DNA of 64,000 nt from Owenweeksia sp965214115 (GTDB lineage Bacteria > Bacteroidota > Bacteroidia > Flavobacteriales > Schleiferiaceae): assembly GCA_965214115.1 (NCBI GenBank), contig CBDCAU010000001.1, forward strand, positions 248,001-312,000, given 5' to 3'. The position numbers were made by a program, and so were the translations under genes. Below, one piece after another: positions 49,371 to 56,964 of the stretch; the stretch's first letter is position 1, and every line of letters starts with the position of its first letter. Under the pieces are notes generated by a model that was not told the origin of the DNA, did not search any database, and saw only the letters and a list, made by a program, of their open reading frames with translations.

Positions 49371-49767
49371 AAGCCGCGCCCGCCCCAGCTTCCGCTACTT
49401 TGTGGTCGTCTTCCACCGTGCTGCCGCTCACGCCGATGGCGCCGATGGTCTCTCCGCCGTCGCCTTTAATCGGGATGCCGCCGGGGAACGAAATCAGCCC
49501 GCCGTTGCTGTGCTCAATCTGGTACAGCGACTCGCCAGGTTGCGACAACTTGCCGATTTCGCCGCTCTCCATTTGGAAATAGCAAGAAGTTTCCGCCTTT
49601 TTGATGGCGATGTCCGCCGAGCCCAGCCAAGCACCGTCCATCCGGGCGAAGGCCAGCAACCGCGCGCCGCTGTCCACCACGGCGATGTTCATCTTCAGTT
49701 CCATATCCTTGGCCTTTTTCTGCGCGGTCGCCACTATTTTCTGGGCTTGTTTTAATGTGATGTTCAT
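49369..49767 (-). CDS. GlcG/HbpS family protein (heme-binding type)
   Basis: A 132-residue member of the GlcG/HbpS family: MNITLKQAQKIVATAQKKAK, MNIAVVDSGARLLAFARMDG, GLISFPGGIPIKGDGGETIG and GAIGVSGSTVEDDHKVAEAG. In Streptomyces HbpS binds heme in this fold; other relatives have an unknown role near glycolate genes. It is cytosolic here, with no signal peptide. It is on the same strand as the membrane protein and MarR genes, but too far downstream to be sure of co-transcription. Confidence 0.9.
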   Translation of the reverse strand: MNITLKQAQKIVATAQKKAKDMELKMNIAVVDSGARLLAFARMDGAWLGSADIAIKKAETSCYFQMESGEIGKLSQPGESLYQIEHSNGGLISFPGGIPIKGDGGETIGAIGVSGSTVEDDHKVAEAGAGAA

Positions 49768-49872
49768 TGTTTTTTTGAATTTTTAAAAGTCGATTTCTGT
49801 AAAGAAAAACAATAGGTGGCGGCAGGAAATTGTTTTGAAGAATTAAGAGAATTGGAAACATTGACAGATTTT

Positions 49873-50580
49873 CTACCGCCCCGCCTTCCGCAACTGAACA
49901 ATCGAAAGCAAGTGCACAAAAACCGCCGACGGCATCAAAAATCCCGCGACTAAAATGTATGGGTATTTGACAGCGGCGAGCGGCATCAGCGCGGTTTTAC
50001 TGTCGTACCATTCAGGAAAATAAATTGTGGTTTGAAAAAGAAAAAGGATTACGGCAATCACGGCCAGTCCCAAATAATTCCAAAGAATGGCGCCTCTCTT
50101 CCCAATGAAATTTTTCTGAAAAAGAAAACCAATAATCAGAGCGGTGAAGGCAAAAACCTTATCGTAATTATAGCCTTCTATCGTAACTTCTTTGTGCAAG
50201 ATTCCTTGTGCTACGGAAAACACGAAGATAGTTTCAATAAAAACACGAAAACTTTGATAATAAATGAGCCACTGCGATGGGATGTTTTGCAGCCAATTTT
50301 GATTACGGTTTTTATAGACAAAAATCCCTGTAAAAATAAAGGCGGGGACAATCAAAAAAAGCACAAAACGTGGCGGAAAAGACAAATCCATTAAAATACC
50401 TGATGTGGAAGTTATAAAAACGTAAACGTGCCAGCCGAGCAGAAGTGCGACGAGCAATGTCAATTTCTTTTTAATTTTTCCAGGGTCTGAAAATGTTTTT
50501 CGGATGGCGTGGCTGCCGATGAAAATTAATAAGAAAGTCATCAACAAAGAAAGTCCGAGGTAAGCCAGTTTTAACAGCAT
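49873..50580 (-). CDS. Multi-pass membrane protein of unknown function
   Basis: A 235-residue integral membrane protein with about seven hydrophobic segments (LAYLGLSLLMTFLLIFIGSH at the start, LLVALLLGWHVYVFITSTSG, FVLFLIVPAFIFTGIFVYK, LGLAVIAVILFLFQTTIYF among them). No family motif is recognised. It lies 5 bp after the MarR gene, so it is probably its target and perhaps a transporter or stress-related protein. Confidence 0.7.
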   Translation of the reverse strand: MLLKLAYLGLSLLMTFLLIFIGSHAIRKTFSDPGKIKKKLTLLVALLLGWHVYVFITSTSGILMDLSFPPRFVLFLIVPAFIFTGIFVYKNRNQNWLQNIPSQWLIYYQSFRVFIETIFVFSVAQGILHKEVTIEGYNYDKVFAFTALIIGFLFQKNFIGKRGAILWNYLGLAVIAVILFLFQTTIYFPEWYDSKTALMPLAAVKYPYILVAGFLMPSAVFVHLLSIVQLRKAGR

Positions 50581-50585
50581 TTTTT

Positions 50586-51008
50586 TTAGTTTGAATGAGT
50601 GATTTTTGAAACAATTAATTGCACGGCATTTTCACCGTTGGGTTTTAGAATTTGGCGCATTTCCGCCATCGCTTTTTCCCATTCGGGAATGACGCTTTCC
50701 AGCAAAATTTTTCCTTGTTCCGAAATCCTAAAAACAGGAAAGTCTATTTTGGAAACCAAGCCTCTTTCCACCAGCCTTTTCAAGTTTCGGTGCAATGATG
50801 ATTTTTCCAAAAAGGCGATTTGGCCGAGGGTTTTTTGGTTCAGCCCATCGTTTTTAGAAAGGATGGATAACAGGGTGAACTGGCTGTCGGTCAAATCGAA
50901 CGGCTGCAAGTATTTCCGGAAAACGTTGGCCACGGCGCGGTGAGCAAAGGCCATTTGCCCCGCCAAGCAAGTTTGTGGTTGGAAAGATTGGATGTTGGGG
51001 AATTGCAT
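50586..51008 (-). CDS. MarR family transcriptional regulator
   Basis: A 140-residue winged-helix protein: DSQFTLLSILSKNDGLNQKT, LGQIAFLEKSSLHRNLKRLV and ERGLVSKIDFPVFRISEQGK (helix, recognition helix and wing). ATG 51008 is chosen over a GTG at 51026 because the upstream codons add nothing family-like. It is followed at once by a membrane protein gene, the usual MarR layout. Confidence 0.88.
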   Translation of the reverse strand: MQFPNIQSFQPQTCLAGQMAFAHRAVANVFRKYLQPFDLTDSQFTLLSILSKNDGLNQKTLGQIAFLEKSSLHRNLKRLVERGLVSKIDFPVFRISEQGKILLESVIPEWEKAMAEMRQILKPNGENAVQLIVSKITHSN

Positions 51009-51073
51009 TGGGCGAAGGTAATACACGAAGTTGTATATGCAACTATTAAAAGCTTTTTTTCTTTTCTTACTCG

Positions 51074-51120
51074 AACCCTGACAGGGTAATCAGTGTAATC
51101 CAAATCACCCTGTCAGGGTT
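51074..51120. repeat. Palindromic repeat (aaccctgacagggt type)
   Basis: 14-bp arms AACCCTGACAGGGT (51074-51087) and ACCCTGTCAGGGTT (51107-51120) separated by 19 bp. Each arm is itself a near-palindrome. Located upstream of the MarR gene. Confidence 0.7.
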
Positions 51121-51147
51121 TCTAAAGGGATTTATTGGTTGGGAATT

Positions 51148-51393
51148 TCATTTGGCTGACCTAAATTTACTTTTCGCCAAGCCGCTCAGTTGTACGATAA
51201 TTTCGTACAACTGGGAAAAGCCTTCTTTTGACAATTTTCGTTTCAGGTCGCTCCAGTAGCGGCGCGGGTTTTTGCTTTCGGTCAAGATTTGAATCACGTC
51301 GATGACGGAAAAAAACCATTTTTCAGATGCCTCGTCCCAGTGTACGCGCACCTTTTTCCTTTCAAACAATTTGATGGAATCCGTTTGGGGCAT
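51148..51393 (-). pseudogene. Truncated Bro-N / antirepressor-like gene
   Basis: 81 residues that match the N-terminal end of phage antirepressor-like Bro-N proteins of Bacteroidota: SIKLFERKKVRVHWDEASEK, WFFSVIDVIQILTESKNPRR, YWSDLKRKLSKEGFSQLYEI. The full protein is normally 250-300 residues. Here the frame ends in a short unrelated tail (SGLAKSKFRSAK). So it is a 3'-truncated relic, though a short product could still be made. Confidence 0.7.
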
Positions 51394-51535
51394 TTTTATT
51401 TTTAAAAGTAATTTAGATGGCAAACGAAGCGCTACGATAATTGCGATGAAAATTCGTTCGGTTTTATGGTTTGCAAAATGCTTTCCTGAATCCTTGCAGT
51501 TTTTCTTCAACCTAAAAGGTTTCTTCCCAACAGAT

Positions 51536-53233
51536 TTACCGTTTCACAAACCGCCCCGAATGAAACCCTTTGTCTGTTTCCAGTTGCAGAATGTAGGTGC
51601 CTGCTTTTAGCCTTTCCACCGAAATTTCGCCGGTTAAACCTTCGCCTTTCGCCGAGAGGATTTTTTGTCCCGTTGTGGAAAATATCGCGTAGCTTTTCAA
51701 CTCGGAATCTTCGGGAATTCTCAAGTGGAGAATGTTCAGGACGGGGTTGGGATAAATGGCAATGGATTCATTTCGGCGAAACTCATCAATCCCGATATTT
51801 GAGAAATAGAAGTGCCCGTCTTCGTATTTTCGGTTGGAAATAATATTCCCATTGGCCACGGCCGGAAAAAACCTCACGTTTACCGCCAACGGCCTTGAGG
51901 GAGCCACGCGGTATAAAAATGTGTCGCTGGTGGACACTAATACCGAATCCGAAGACACCAGCGCAAGATTGTGCACGGCTTTGCGCCGACAATTTTGAAT
52001 GGCATCCTGAAATGGATTGTTAGAGCCATCATAAGAATAGTAGGCCATCACAAAACTATCCAACATATTGGAACTGTTGTTTTTAACCCAAACATCGGCA
52101 TCGGCCTTGACTCGGTAAGTGGGTTCAAGAAAGTTTCGGGTGGAATCAATCACTCCGAGCAATTGAGCTTGAAAATTGGCGACCCGCAGCGAAACGTTGC
52201 CAAACTTCGCCGCCCTTTGCCCCGAAATCGGGAAGGCCTCAATATCGGCCTGCCGGCATTCGCTGAGGCCCGTGCGGATAAAAATGGAACTGTCTTGCCA
52301 ATCAAAGGAGGGTGCAAAAATCTGCTCCTGCCGTAAAATTTGAAACGTGTTCCGGTTCAACCAAAAATGCGGGCTAACGCCATTGGAAACGATAATCCCT
52401 CCGTTTTCAAAAACCCGCAAATGGTTGATGTTTTGGCCGCAGATACTGTCAATATCGATCGTGTCCAAAATTTGCAAGTCCTTTTTCCGTGTTTCATACA
52501 GCAAACTGTCCGCATTGCTGTAAATCAAAAACGTTGAATCGGAATAATCTGCGAGCCGATCAGCCGGCCAATCATTGGTAATGGCCGTAGAGTCAAACTT
52601 TTGATTGGCCAAATCGACAATCAGATAACCGGGGCCGGCCAGTGTTTTGACCAAGATACTATCAGCACCGAGGTGGACGGCGTCCAAGAAGACCCGATTG
52701 GCCACGGTATCCTTGAAGTGGGTGAGGACGTTAAGGTTTCTATCCACCACCACAAATTCAAGCGTTTTTAAGATGAAAAGACGCTCGCCGGATAGTTTTA
52801 AAAATTGTTGGGTAGCGAAAGTATGGTGGCTCGAATCGGCAACGGCTATGGTTTTCAGAGGGTTTAAGTCCAAATCGAAAGTGGCAAACCTTGAACTGTC
52901 TTTGCCTTGGGGCAAATAAGATTCATATCTCCTGCTGTATTCAAAAAGCACCGAATCCGAAATTTTTATCAGGCCGCTGTGATTGAAATAAGAGCGGCGG
53001 AGGGTAGAATCAGCGGGGGTGCGGTAGGTTTTGACGGTGCTGCCGTTGTCGTCCAATTTGGTGAGGGCTACACCTTCTTTGGTATCCGCTGAATAGTAGA
53101 GCGCATCCTCCGTTTTCAGCAAAGTACCGGGCCGGTCGTAAGCGGAATCATAAATGGCTCGATTGAAATGTTGTCCGAAACATAGGGAGCTGACCAAGGC
53201 GAAAGCCGCCGCGAAATTGCAGGTTCTGTTCAT
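51536..53233 (-). CDS. Secreted protein with type IX sorting domain
   Basis: A 565-residue protein. Signal peptide MNRTCNFAAAFALVSSLCFG. The central 450 residues read like a beta-propeller or similar repeated-strand fold (LKTEDALYYSADTKEGVALT, VVDRNLNVLTHFKDTVANRV) with no named family. The last 75 residues are a T9SS type A sorting domain (IAIYPNPVLNILHLRIPEDS, LKAGTYILQLETDKG). It is therefore exported by the type IX system, for which porZ and the porG-like gene are in this window. Function unknown. Confidence 0.82.
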   Translation of the reverse strand: MNRTCNFAAAFALVSSLCFGQHFNRAIYDSAYDRPGTLLKTEDALYYSADTKEGVALTKLDDNGSTVKTYRTPADSTLRRSYFNHSGLIKISDSVLFEYSRRYESYLPQGKDSSRFATFDLDLNPLKTIAVADSSHHTFATQQFLKLSGERLFILKTLEFVVVDRNLNVLTHFKDTVANRVFLDAVHLGADSILVKTLAGPGYLIVDLANQKFDSTAITNDWPADRLADYSDSTFLIYSNADSLLYETRKKDLQILDTIDIDSICGQNINHLRVFENGGIIVSNGVSPHFWLNRNTFQILRQEQIFAPSFDWQDSSIFIRTGLSECRQADIEAFPISGQRAAKFGNVSLRVANFQAQLLGVIDSTRNFLEPTYRVKADADVWVKNNSSNMLDSFVMAYYSYDGSNNPFQDAIQNCRRKAVHNLALVSSDSVLVSTSDTFLYRVAPSRPLAVNVRFFPAVANGNIISNRKYEDGHFYFSNIGIDEFRRNESIAIYPNPVLNILHLRIPEDSELKSYAIFSTTGQKILSAKGEGLTGEISVERLKAGTYILQLETDKGFHSGRFVKR

Positions 53234-53346
53234 TTTAGAATGGAATTCTGATGGGTGGTAAAAAAAGAGCAACGCAGAACTCTCGTTTAGCTTGCCTTGA
53301 TTTAAAAAATGACATTTATATTTAAAAAACCTGCAAGGTCATTTAA

Positions 53347-53445
53347 AAAAAACCGCTGCGCCACGCGGCGGGCCGCAGCGGTTTAATTTTCTTAAAATCT
53401 ATGTGACCCTATGTGAAAACCCCTCAATGCCCTATGTGAAATTCC
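53347..53445. repeat. Dispersed ~100-bp repeat, copy C
   Basis: The best-formed copy: an 11-bp stem (AAACCGCTGCG / CGCAGCGGTTT) around ccacgcggcgggc, then 'ctatgtgaccctatgtgaaaa' and 'ccctatgtgaaat'. See copies A and B at 48.2 and 49.3 kb. Confidence 0.75.
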
Positions 53446-53522
53446 CAGCGCCGCCAAAACTTTGAACTTTCAACCTTCAACTTTGAACATTGAACCCTTC
53501 CTTTTTTTACTTTGCGCAAATC

Positions 53523-53540
53523 CCCGTGCCCAGGCACGGG
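53523..53540. repeat. Hairpin CCCGTGCC/GGCACGGG upstream of kbl
   Basis: 8-bp perfect stem with a CA loop, 26 bp before the kbl start. It might affect translation of kbl or be another of the short palindromic repeats. Confidence 0.6.
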
Positions 53541-53565
53541 ACAAAATCTAAAACACCCCAAAAAA

Positions 53566-54753
53566 ATGTACGGCAAACTCCAGCAGCACCTCCAAGACGA
53601 ACTTCAAGAAATCAAAGACAGCGGCCTATTCAAGACCGAGCGCATCATCACCGGCGAGCAGAGCGCGGAAATCGAAGTGGGCGGCAAAACGGTTTTGAAC
53701 TTTTGCGCCAACAATTACCTCGGCTTGTCCTCCCATCCCAAAGTGATCGAAGCCGCCAAAAAGGCGATGGACACCCACGGCTATGGGATGAGCAGCGTCC
53801 GCTTCATCTGCGGCACGCAGGACATCCACAAAGAGCTGGAGCAGAAAATCGCCGAGTTCTGCGGCACGGAAGACACCATTTTGTATGCCGCCGCTTTCGA
53901 CGCCAACGGCGGCGTGTTCGAGCCGCTTCTCACGAAAGACGACGCCATCATTTCCGACTCGCTCAACCACGCCTCCATCATCGATGGGGTGCGGCTTTGC
54001 AAGGCGCAGCGCTTCCGATATCAAAATAATGATATGGCCGATTTGGAAGAAAAACTGAAGGAGGCCAAAGACACGGCGCGCTTCAAAATCATCGTGACGG
54101 ATGGCGTGTTTTCGATGGACGGCTATGTGGCGCAGCTGGACAAAATCTGCGACCTCGCCGAAAAATACGGGGCGCTGGTGATGGTGGACGATTGCCACGC
54201 GCACGGCTTTATCGGCAAGACGGGGCGCGGCACGCCGGAAGAAAAAGGCGTCTTGGGAAGGGTCGATATCATCACCGGAACGCTCGGCAAAGCGCTCGGC
54301 GGCGCGATGGGCGGCTTCACCACCGGCCGCCAAGAAATCATCGAGATGCTGCGCCAGCGCTCGCGGCCGTATCTGTTTTCCAATTCGTTGGCACCCAGCA
54401 TTGTGGGGGCGTCCATCGCGGTGTTTGATATTTTGAAAGGAAGCACCGAACTCCGCGACAAGCTGATGGACAACGTTTCGTATTTCAAAGAAAAAATCAA
54501 AGGCTGTGGTTTTGAAATCAAGGACGGCGACTCGGCTATTGTGCCGATAATGCTGGGCGATGCCGCGCTTTCGCAAAAAATGGCCGACCGCCTTTTGGAA
54601 GAAGGGATTTACGTGATCGGGTTCTTTTATCCGGTCGTCCCGAAAGGGCAGGCGCGAATCCGGGTGCAGCTATCGGCGGCGCACGAGAAGGAACATTTGG
54701 ACAAGGCCGTGGCGGCGTTTGAGAAAGTGGGGAAGGAATTGGGCGTGATTTGA
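53566..54753 (+). CDS. kbl: 2-amino-3-ketobutyrate CoA ligase / glycine C-acetyltransferase
   Basis: A 395-residue PLP enzyme of the alpha-oxoamine synthase family that converts 2-amino-3-oxobutyrate plus CoA to glycine and acetyl-CoA in threonine breakdown. Family motifs: LNFCANNYLGLSSHPKVIEA, SVRFICGTQDIHKELEQKIA, SDSLNHASIIDGVRLC, MVDDCHAHGFIGKTGRG and DIITGTLGKALGGAMGGFTT (PLP Lys). High similarity to E. coli Kbl sequence segments separates it from serine palmitoyltransferase relatives, which are common in Bacteroidota, but that alternative is not fully excluded. The threonine dehydrogenase gene is not adjacent. Confidence 0.9.
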   Translation: MYGKLQQHLQDELQEIKDSGLFKTERIITGEQSAEIEVGGKTVLNFCANNYLGLSSHPKVIEAAKKAMDTHGYGMSSVRFICGTQDIHKELEQKIAEFCGTEDTILYAAAFDANGGVFEPLLTKDDAIISDSLNHASIIDGVRLCKAQRFRYQNNDMADLEEKLKEAKDTARFKIIVTDGVFSMDGYVAQLDKICDLAEKYGALVMVDDCHAHGFIGKTGRGTPEEKGVLGRVDIITGTLGKALGGAMGGFTTGRQEIIEMLRQRSRPYLFSNSLAPSIVGASIAVFDILKGSTELRDKLMDNVSYFKEKIKGCGFEIKDGDSAIVPIMLGDAALSQKMADRLLEEGIYVIGFFYPVVPKGQARIRVQLSAAHEKEHLDKAVAAFEKVGKELGVI

Positions 54754-54763
54754 GTGCGTCCCG

Positions 54764-54789
54764 CAACCCACGGTTTAAACCGTGGGTTG
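54764..54789. repeat. 26-bp palindrome at the murI 3' end
   Basis: A perfect palindrome with half-site CAACCCACGGTTT; sister of the one inside dxs (15845-15870). It lies between the convergent kbl and murI genes. On the murI strand it supplies the last four codons and the TAA stop, and it may also act as a terminator. Confidence 0.85.
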
Positions 54790-55596
54790 GGAATGGGTGG
54801 CGCGTTCCGCCAGCACTTTTTCCTCCAACTTCAAATCTTTCCCAAAAAACAACTTCGCCGTTTTTTTGAACCCCGCCGTTTTTTCGGAAACATAAAAATG
54901 GTCGGCCGCATCGTGGCTTTGCGCCAATAGATTTTCGGCGGCCAACTGGCTTTTCAGATGCCGCGCCACCAGCTCCGGCGAATCCACCACTTCCGCGCGA
55001 CCTTGAAAAAACTGCTCGATTTCTTTTTGCAAAAGCGGAAAGTGCGTACATCCCAAAATCAAGGATGAAACATCCGAGAATTTTTTGCTCCCCAAATACG
55101 TTTCGATCGCGCCCGCACTGACTTGCGTTCCGGCAAAACCCTCTTCCACAATTCCCACCAAAAGCGGCGTGGGCGCGGAAACCACGTTCAGTTTCGGGTT
55201 CAACCGCCGCAGGGTTTTGCGGTAAATCCCGCTCTTGATAGTAGCGCGCGTGGCAATGATTCCAACCTTGCTGTGAAGATGGCTGCCCACATAATTCACC
55301 ACCGGATCGACCACGTTCAAAATCAAAGTTTCCGGAAATTTTTCTTTTAAAAATTTATACGCCAAAGCCGAAGCCGTGTTGCACGCAATCACAATCGCCT
55401 TGCAATCCTGCGACAGCAAAAAACGCGTGATTTGCTCCGAATATTTTTGGATGGTTTCCTCCGATTTGTCGCCGTAGGGGGTGTGCAGCGTGTCGCCAAA
55501 ATACACGAGCCGCTCCTCCGGCAATAGCCGCCGGATGGCCGCCGCCACGGTCAATCCGCCTACGCCAGAATCAAAAATGCCGATGGGTTTTTGCAT
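54775..55596 (-). CDS. murI: Glutamate racemase
   Basis: A 273-residue racemase making D-glutamate for peptidoglycan. Motifs: IGIFDSGVGGLTVAAAIRRL, VYFGDTLHTPYGDKSEETI, VIACNTASALAYKFLKEK (first catalytic Cys) and SSLILGCTHFPLLQKEIEQF (second catalytic Cys). ATG 55596 gives the family N-terminus. The last residues (SQPTV) and stop come from the palindrome at 54764-54789, so the original C-terminus was probably replaced. It closes the envelope gene block that runs from 62.7 kb. Confidence 0.95.
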   Translation of the reverse strand: MQKPIGIFDSGVGGLTVAAAIRRLLPEERLVYFGDTLHTPYGDKSEETIQKYSEQITRFLLSQDCKAIVIACNTASALAYKFLKEKFPETLILNVVDPVVNYVGSHLHSKVGIIATRATIKSGIYRKTLRRLNPKLNVVSAPTPLLVGIVEEGFAGTQVSAGAIETYLGSKKFSDVSSLILGCTHFPLLQKEIEQFFQGRAEVVDSPELVARHLKSQLAAENLLAQSHDAADHFYVSEKTAGFKKTAKLFFGKDLKLEEKVLAERATHSQPTV

Positions 55597-55883
55597 TGTT
55601 AAGTTTATAGCCCCCCAACCCCCCAAAGGGGGGCATTAGCCGCACGCCCGCGAGAATTTCGCAATAATTATAACGCCCAATTTTCCACTCCAGCAATCCC
55701 GCACTTGCGGGAGGATTGGGGGCTTGCGCAAAGAAAAACCCTTTCCGACAATACTGCCGAAAAAGGTTTTAAATTTCTTAAAAAGGACTTGTTTACTCTT
55801 CACGTCCTTACCACGCCGCAGACTGAAAGTCTGCGACTACAAAACTTAGGGCATCGCCCCAAGCCCGCGCTCAAAGTCCGCTA
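55597..55883. repeat. Intergenic region packed with three palindromic repeats
   Basis: No gene. It holds the C/G-tract element (55609-55635, also in the TonB receptor gene), the palindrome TCCCGCACTTGCGGGA (55697-55712, same family as in the tRNA-Asn array), and CGCAGACT-gaa-AGTCTGCG (55817-55835, with a cousin at 14125-14141). They lie between murI and ompH without other visible content. Confidence 0.75.
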
Positions 55884-56402
55884 CTACAGCCCCAACTTCG
55901 CCTTCACCAGCGGCAAAATATCCTCGCCATTCTCGGCAAAAATCACCACCGCCTTGCTCTGCGAGCTGTCCAAAATGTAGCTGAAATTGTTTTCTTTCGC
56001 CACGTCCTGCACGGCCTTGGTGGCTTTTTCGATGATGGGCGTCAGCACTTCCACTTGTTTGTTCTGCAAATCTTCCTGCGCCTTGATTTGATATTCTTGG
56101 ATGCGCTGCTGCAATCCCTGAATTTCCTGTCCTTTGGTTTCGCGCGAGAGGGCGGTCATCATTTTTTCATCGGCGCGGTATTTTTGAATTTTGGCGGTCA
56201 GCTCGGCTTCCATTTCCGTCAAATCCTTCTCCAGTTGCTGGCCGTAAGCATTGATGGTTTCCTGCGCTTTTTTGGTTTCCGGCATCAGTTGCAAAAGCTC
56301 GTCCGCGTTGATGTGACCTATTTTTTGGGGAGATGTTTCCTGCGCGTTTCCCGCGAAAGCGGTGGCCAAAACCACCGTGAAGATTATCAAAATTCGTTTC
56401 AT
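55884..56402 (-). CDS. OmpH/Skp-family periplasmic chaperone 1
   Basis: A 172-residue Skp-like chaperone, which shields outer membrane proteins on the way to BAM. Signal peptide MKRILIIFTVVLATAFAGNA; then QKIGHINADELLQLMPETKK, a long coiled coil (about residues 45-125), and DVAKENNFSYILDSSQSKAV. The tail LPLVKAKLGL is typical of Bacteroidota members. ATG 56402 is used because the upstream frame overlaps the end of the second skp gene. Confidence 0.92.
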   Translation of the reverse strand: MKRILIIFTVVLATAFAGNAQETSPQKIGHINADELLQLMPETKKAQETINAYGQQLEKDLTEMEAELTAKIQKYRADEKMMTALSRETKGQEIQGLQQRIQEYQIKAQEDLQNKQVEVLTPIIEKATKAVQDVAKENNFSYILDSSQSKAVVIFAENGEDILPLVKAKLGL

Positions 56403-56436
56403 TTTCTGGTTTTTATCGTCTGTTATTCTAAAATTT

Positions 56437-56943
56437 TCAGTAGCCCATTTTTTCCAAAACCTCGTCGCTGATGTCGGCGTCGCCGTTGTTGTAAAGCGTG
56501 ATGAGCGCGCTGCTTTTGTCAAATACCACGTCCAGTTTTCGGCGGCGCGCCACGTCTTGCACGGCGTTGAACACTTGGTCTTGGATGGGGCGGATCAATT
56601 CTTTTCGTTTTTTGAACACCTCCCCTTCTGGGCCAAAATATTTGCGTTGCAAGGCTACGGCTTCCTCGTCTTTTTTAGAAATCGCGGCCGTTTTTTCTTT
56701 CTGCATTTCTTCGGTTAGAAGAACTTTTTCAGCGTTGAATTCCTCGCGCATTTTCGTTGCCTCGGCGCGCACCGCCTCAATTTCTTTTTGCCATTGTGTC
56801 GAAAGCTGATCGAGCTGCTGCTGCGCCTGCCCGTATTCGGGGATTTTAGTTAGGATAAGTTCGCTATCTACAATCCCAAAACGCTGAGCAGAAAGCTGGC
56901 AGCCAAAAACTAAGCCAAAGCAAATAAGGAGAGCGTTTCTCAT
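56437..56943 (-). CDS. OmpH/Skp-family periplasmic chaperone 2
   Basis: A 168-residue paralogue of the next gene: signal peptide MRNALLICFGLVFGCQLSAQ, then RFGIVDSELILTKIPEYGQA, a coiled coil (STQWQKEIEAVRAEATKMRE and following), and RRRKLDVVFDKSSALITLYN. Two skp genes directly after bamA are the rule in Bacteroidota. Confidence 0.92.
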   Translation of the reverse strand: MRNALLICFGLVFGCQLSAQRFGIVDSELILTKIPEYGQAQQQLDQLSTQWQKEIEAVRAEATKMREEFNAEKVLLTEEMQKEKTAAISKKDEEAVALQRKYFGPEGEVFKKRKELIRPIQDQVFNAVQDVARRRKLDVVFDKSSALITLYNNGDADISDEVLEKMGY

Positions 56944-56964
56944 AAAGCGCGCGAAAGTAAAAAA

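Larger units (their letters stand above)
53234..53565. other. Intergenic region before kbl
   Basis: It contains half of the accttgcaggt repeat (about 53327-53341), copy C of the dispersed repeat (53347-53445), an A/T-rich stretch of 'gaactttcaacc' words (about 53460-53500), and the hairpin at 53523-53540. No gene is seen. Confidence 0.65.

Noticed and set aside
53626..54576. 316-codon minus-strand frame opposite kbl
   Set aside because: Antisense shadow; kbl has every family motif in the same interval.
55705..55980. 91-codon plus-strand frame between murI and ompH
   Set aside because: It is built from palindromic repeats and the antisense end of ompH.
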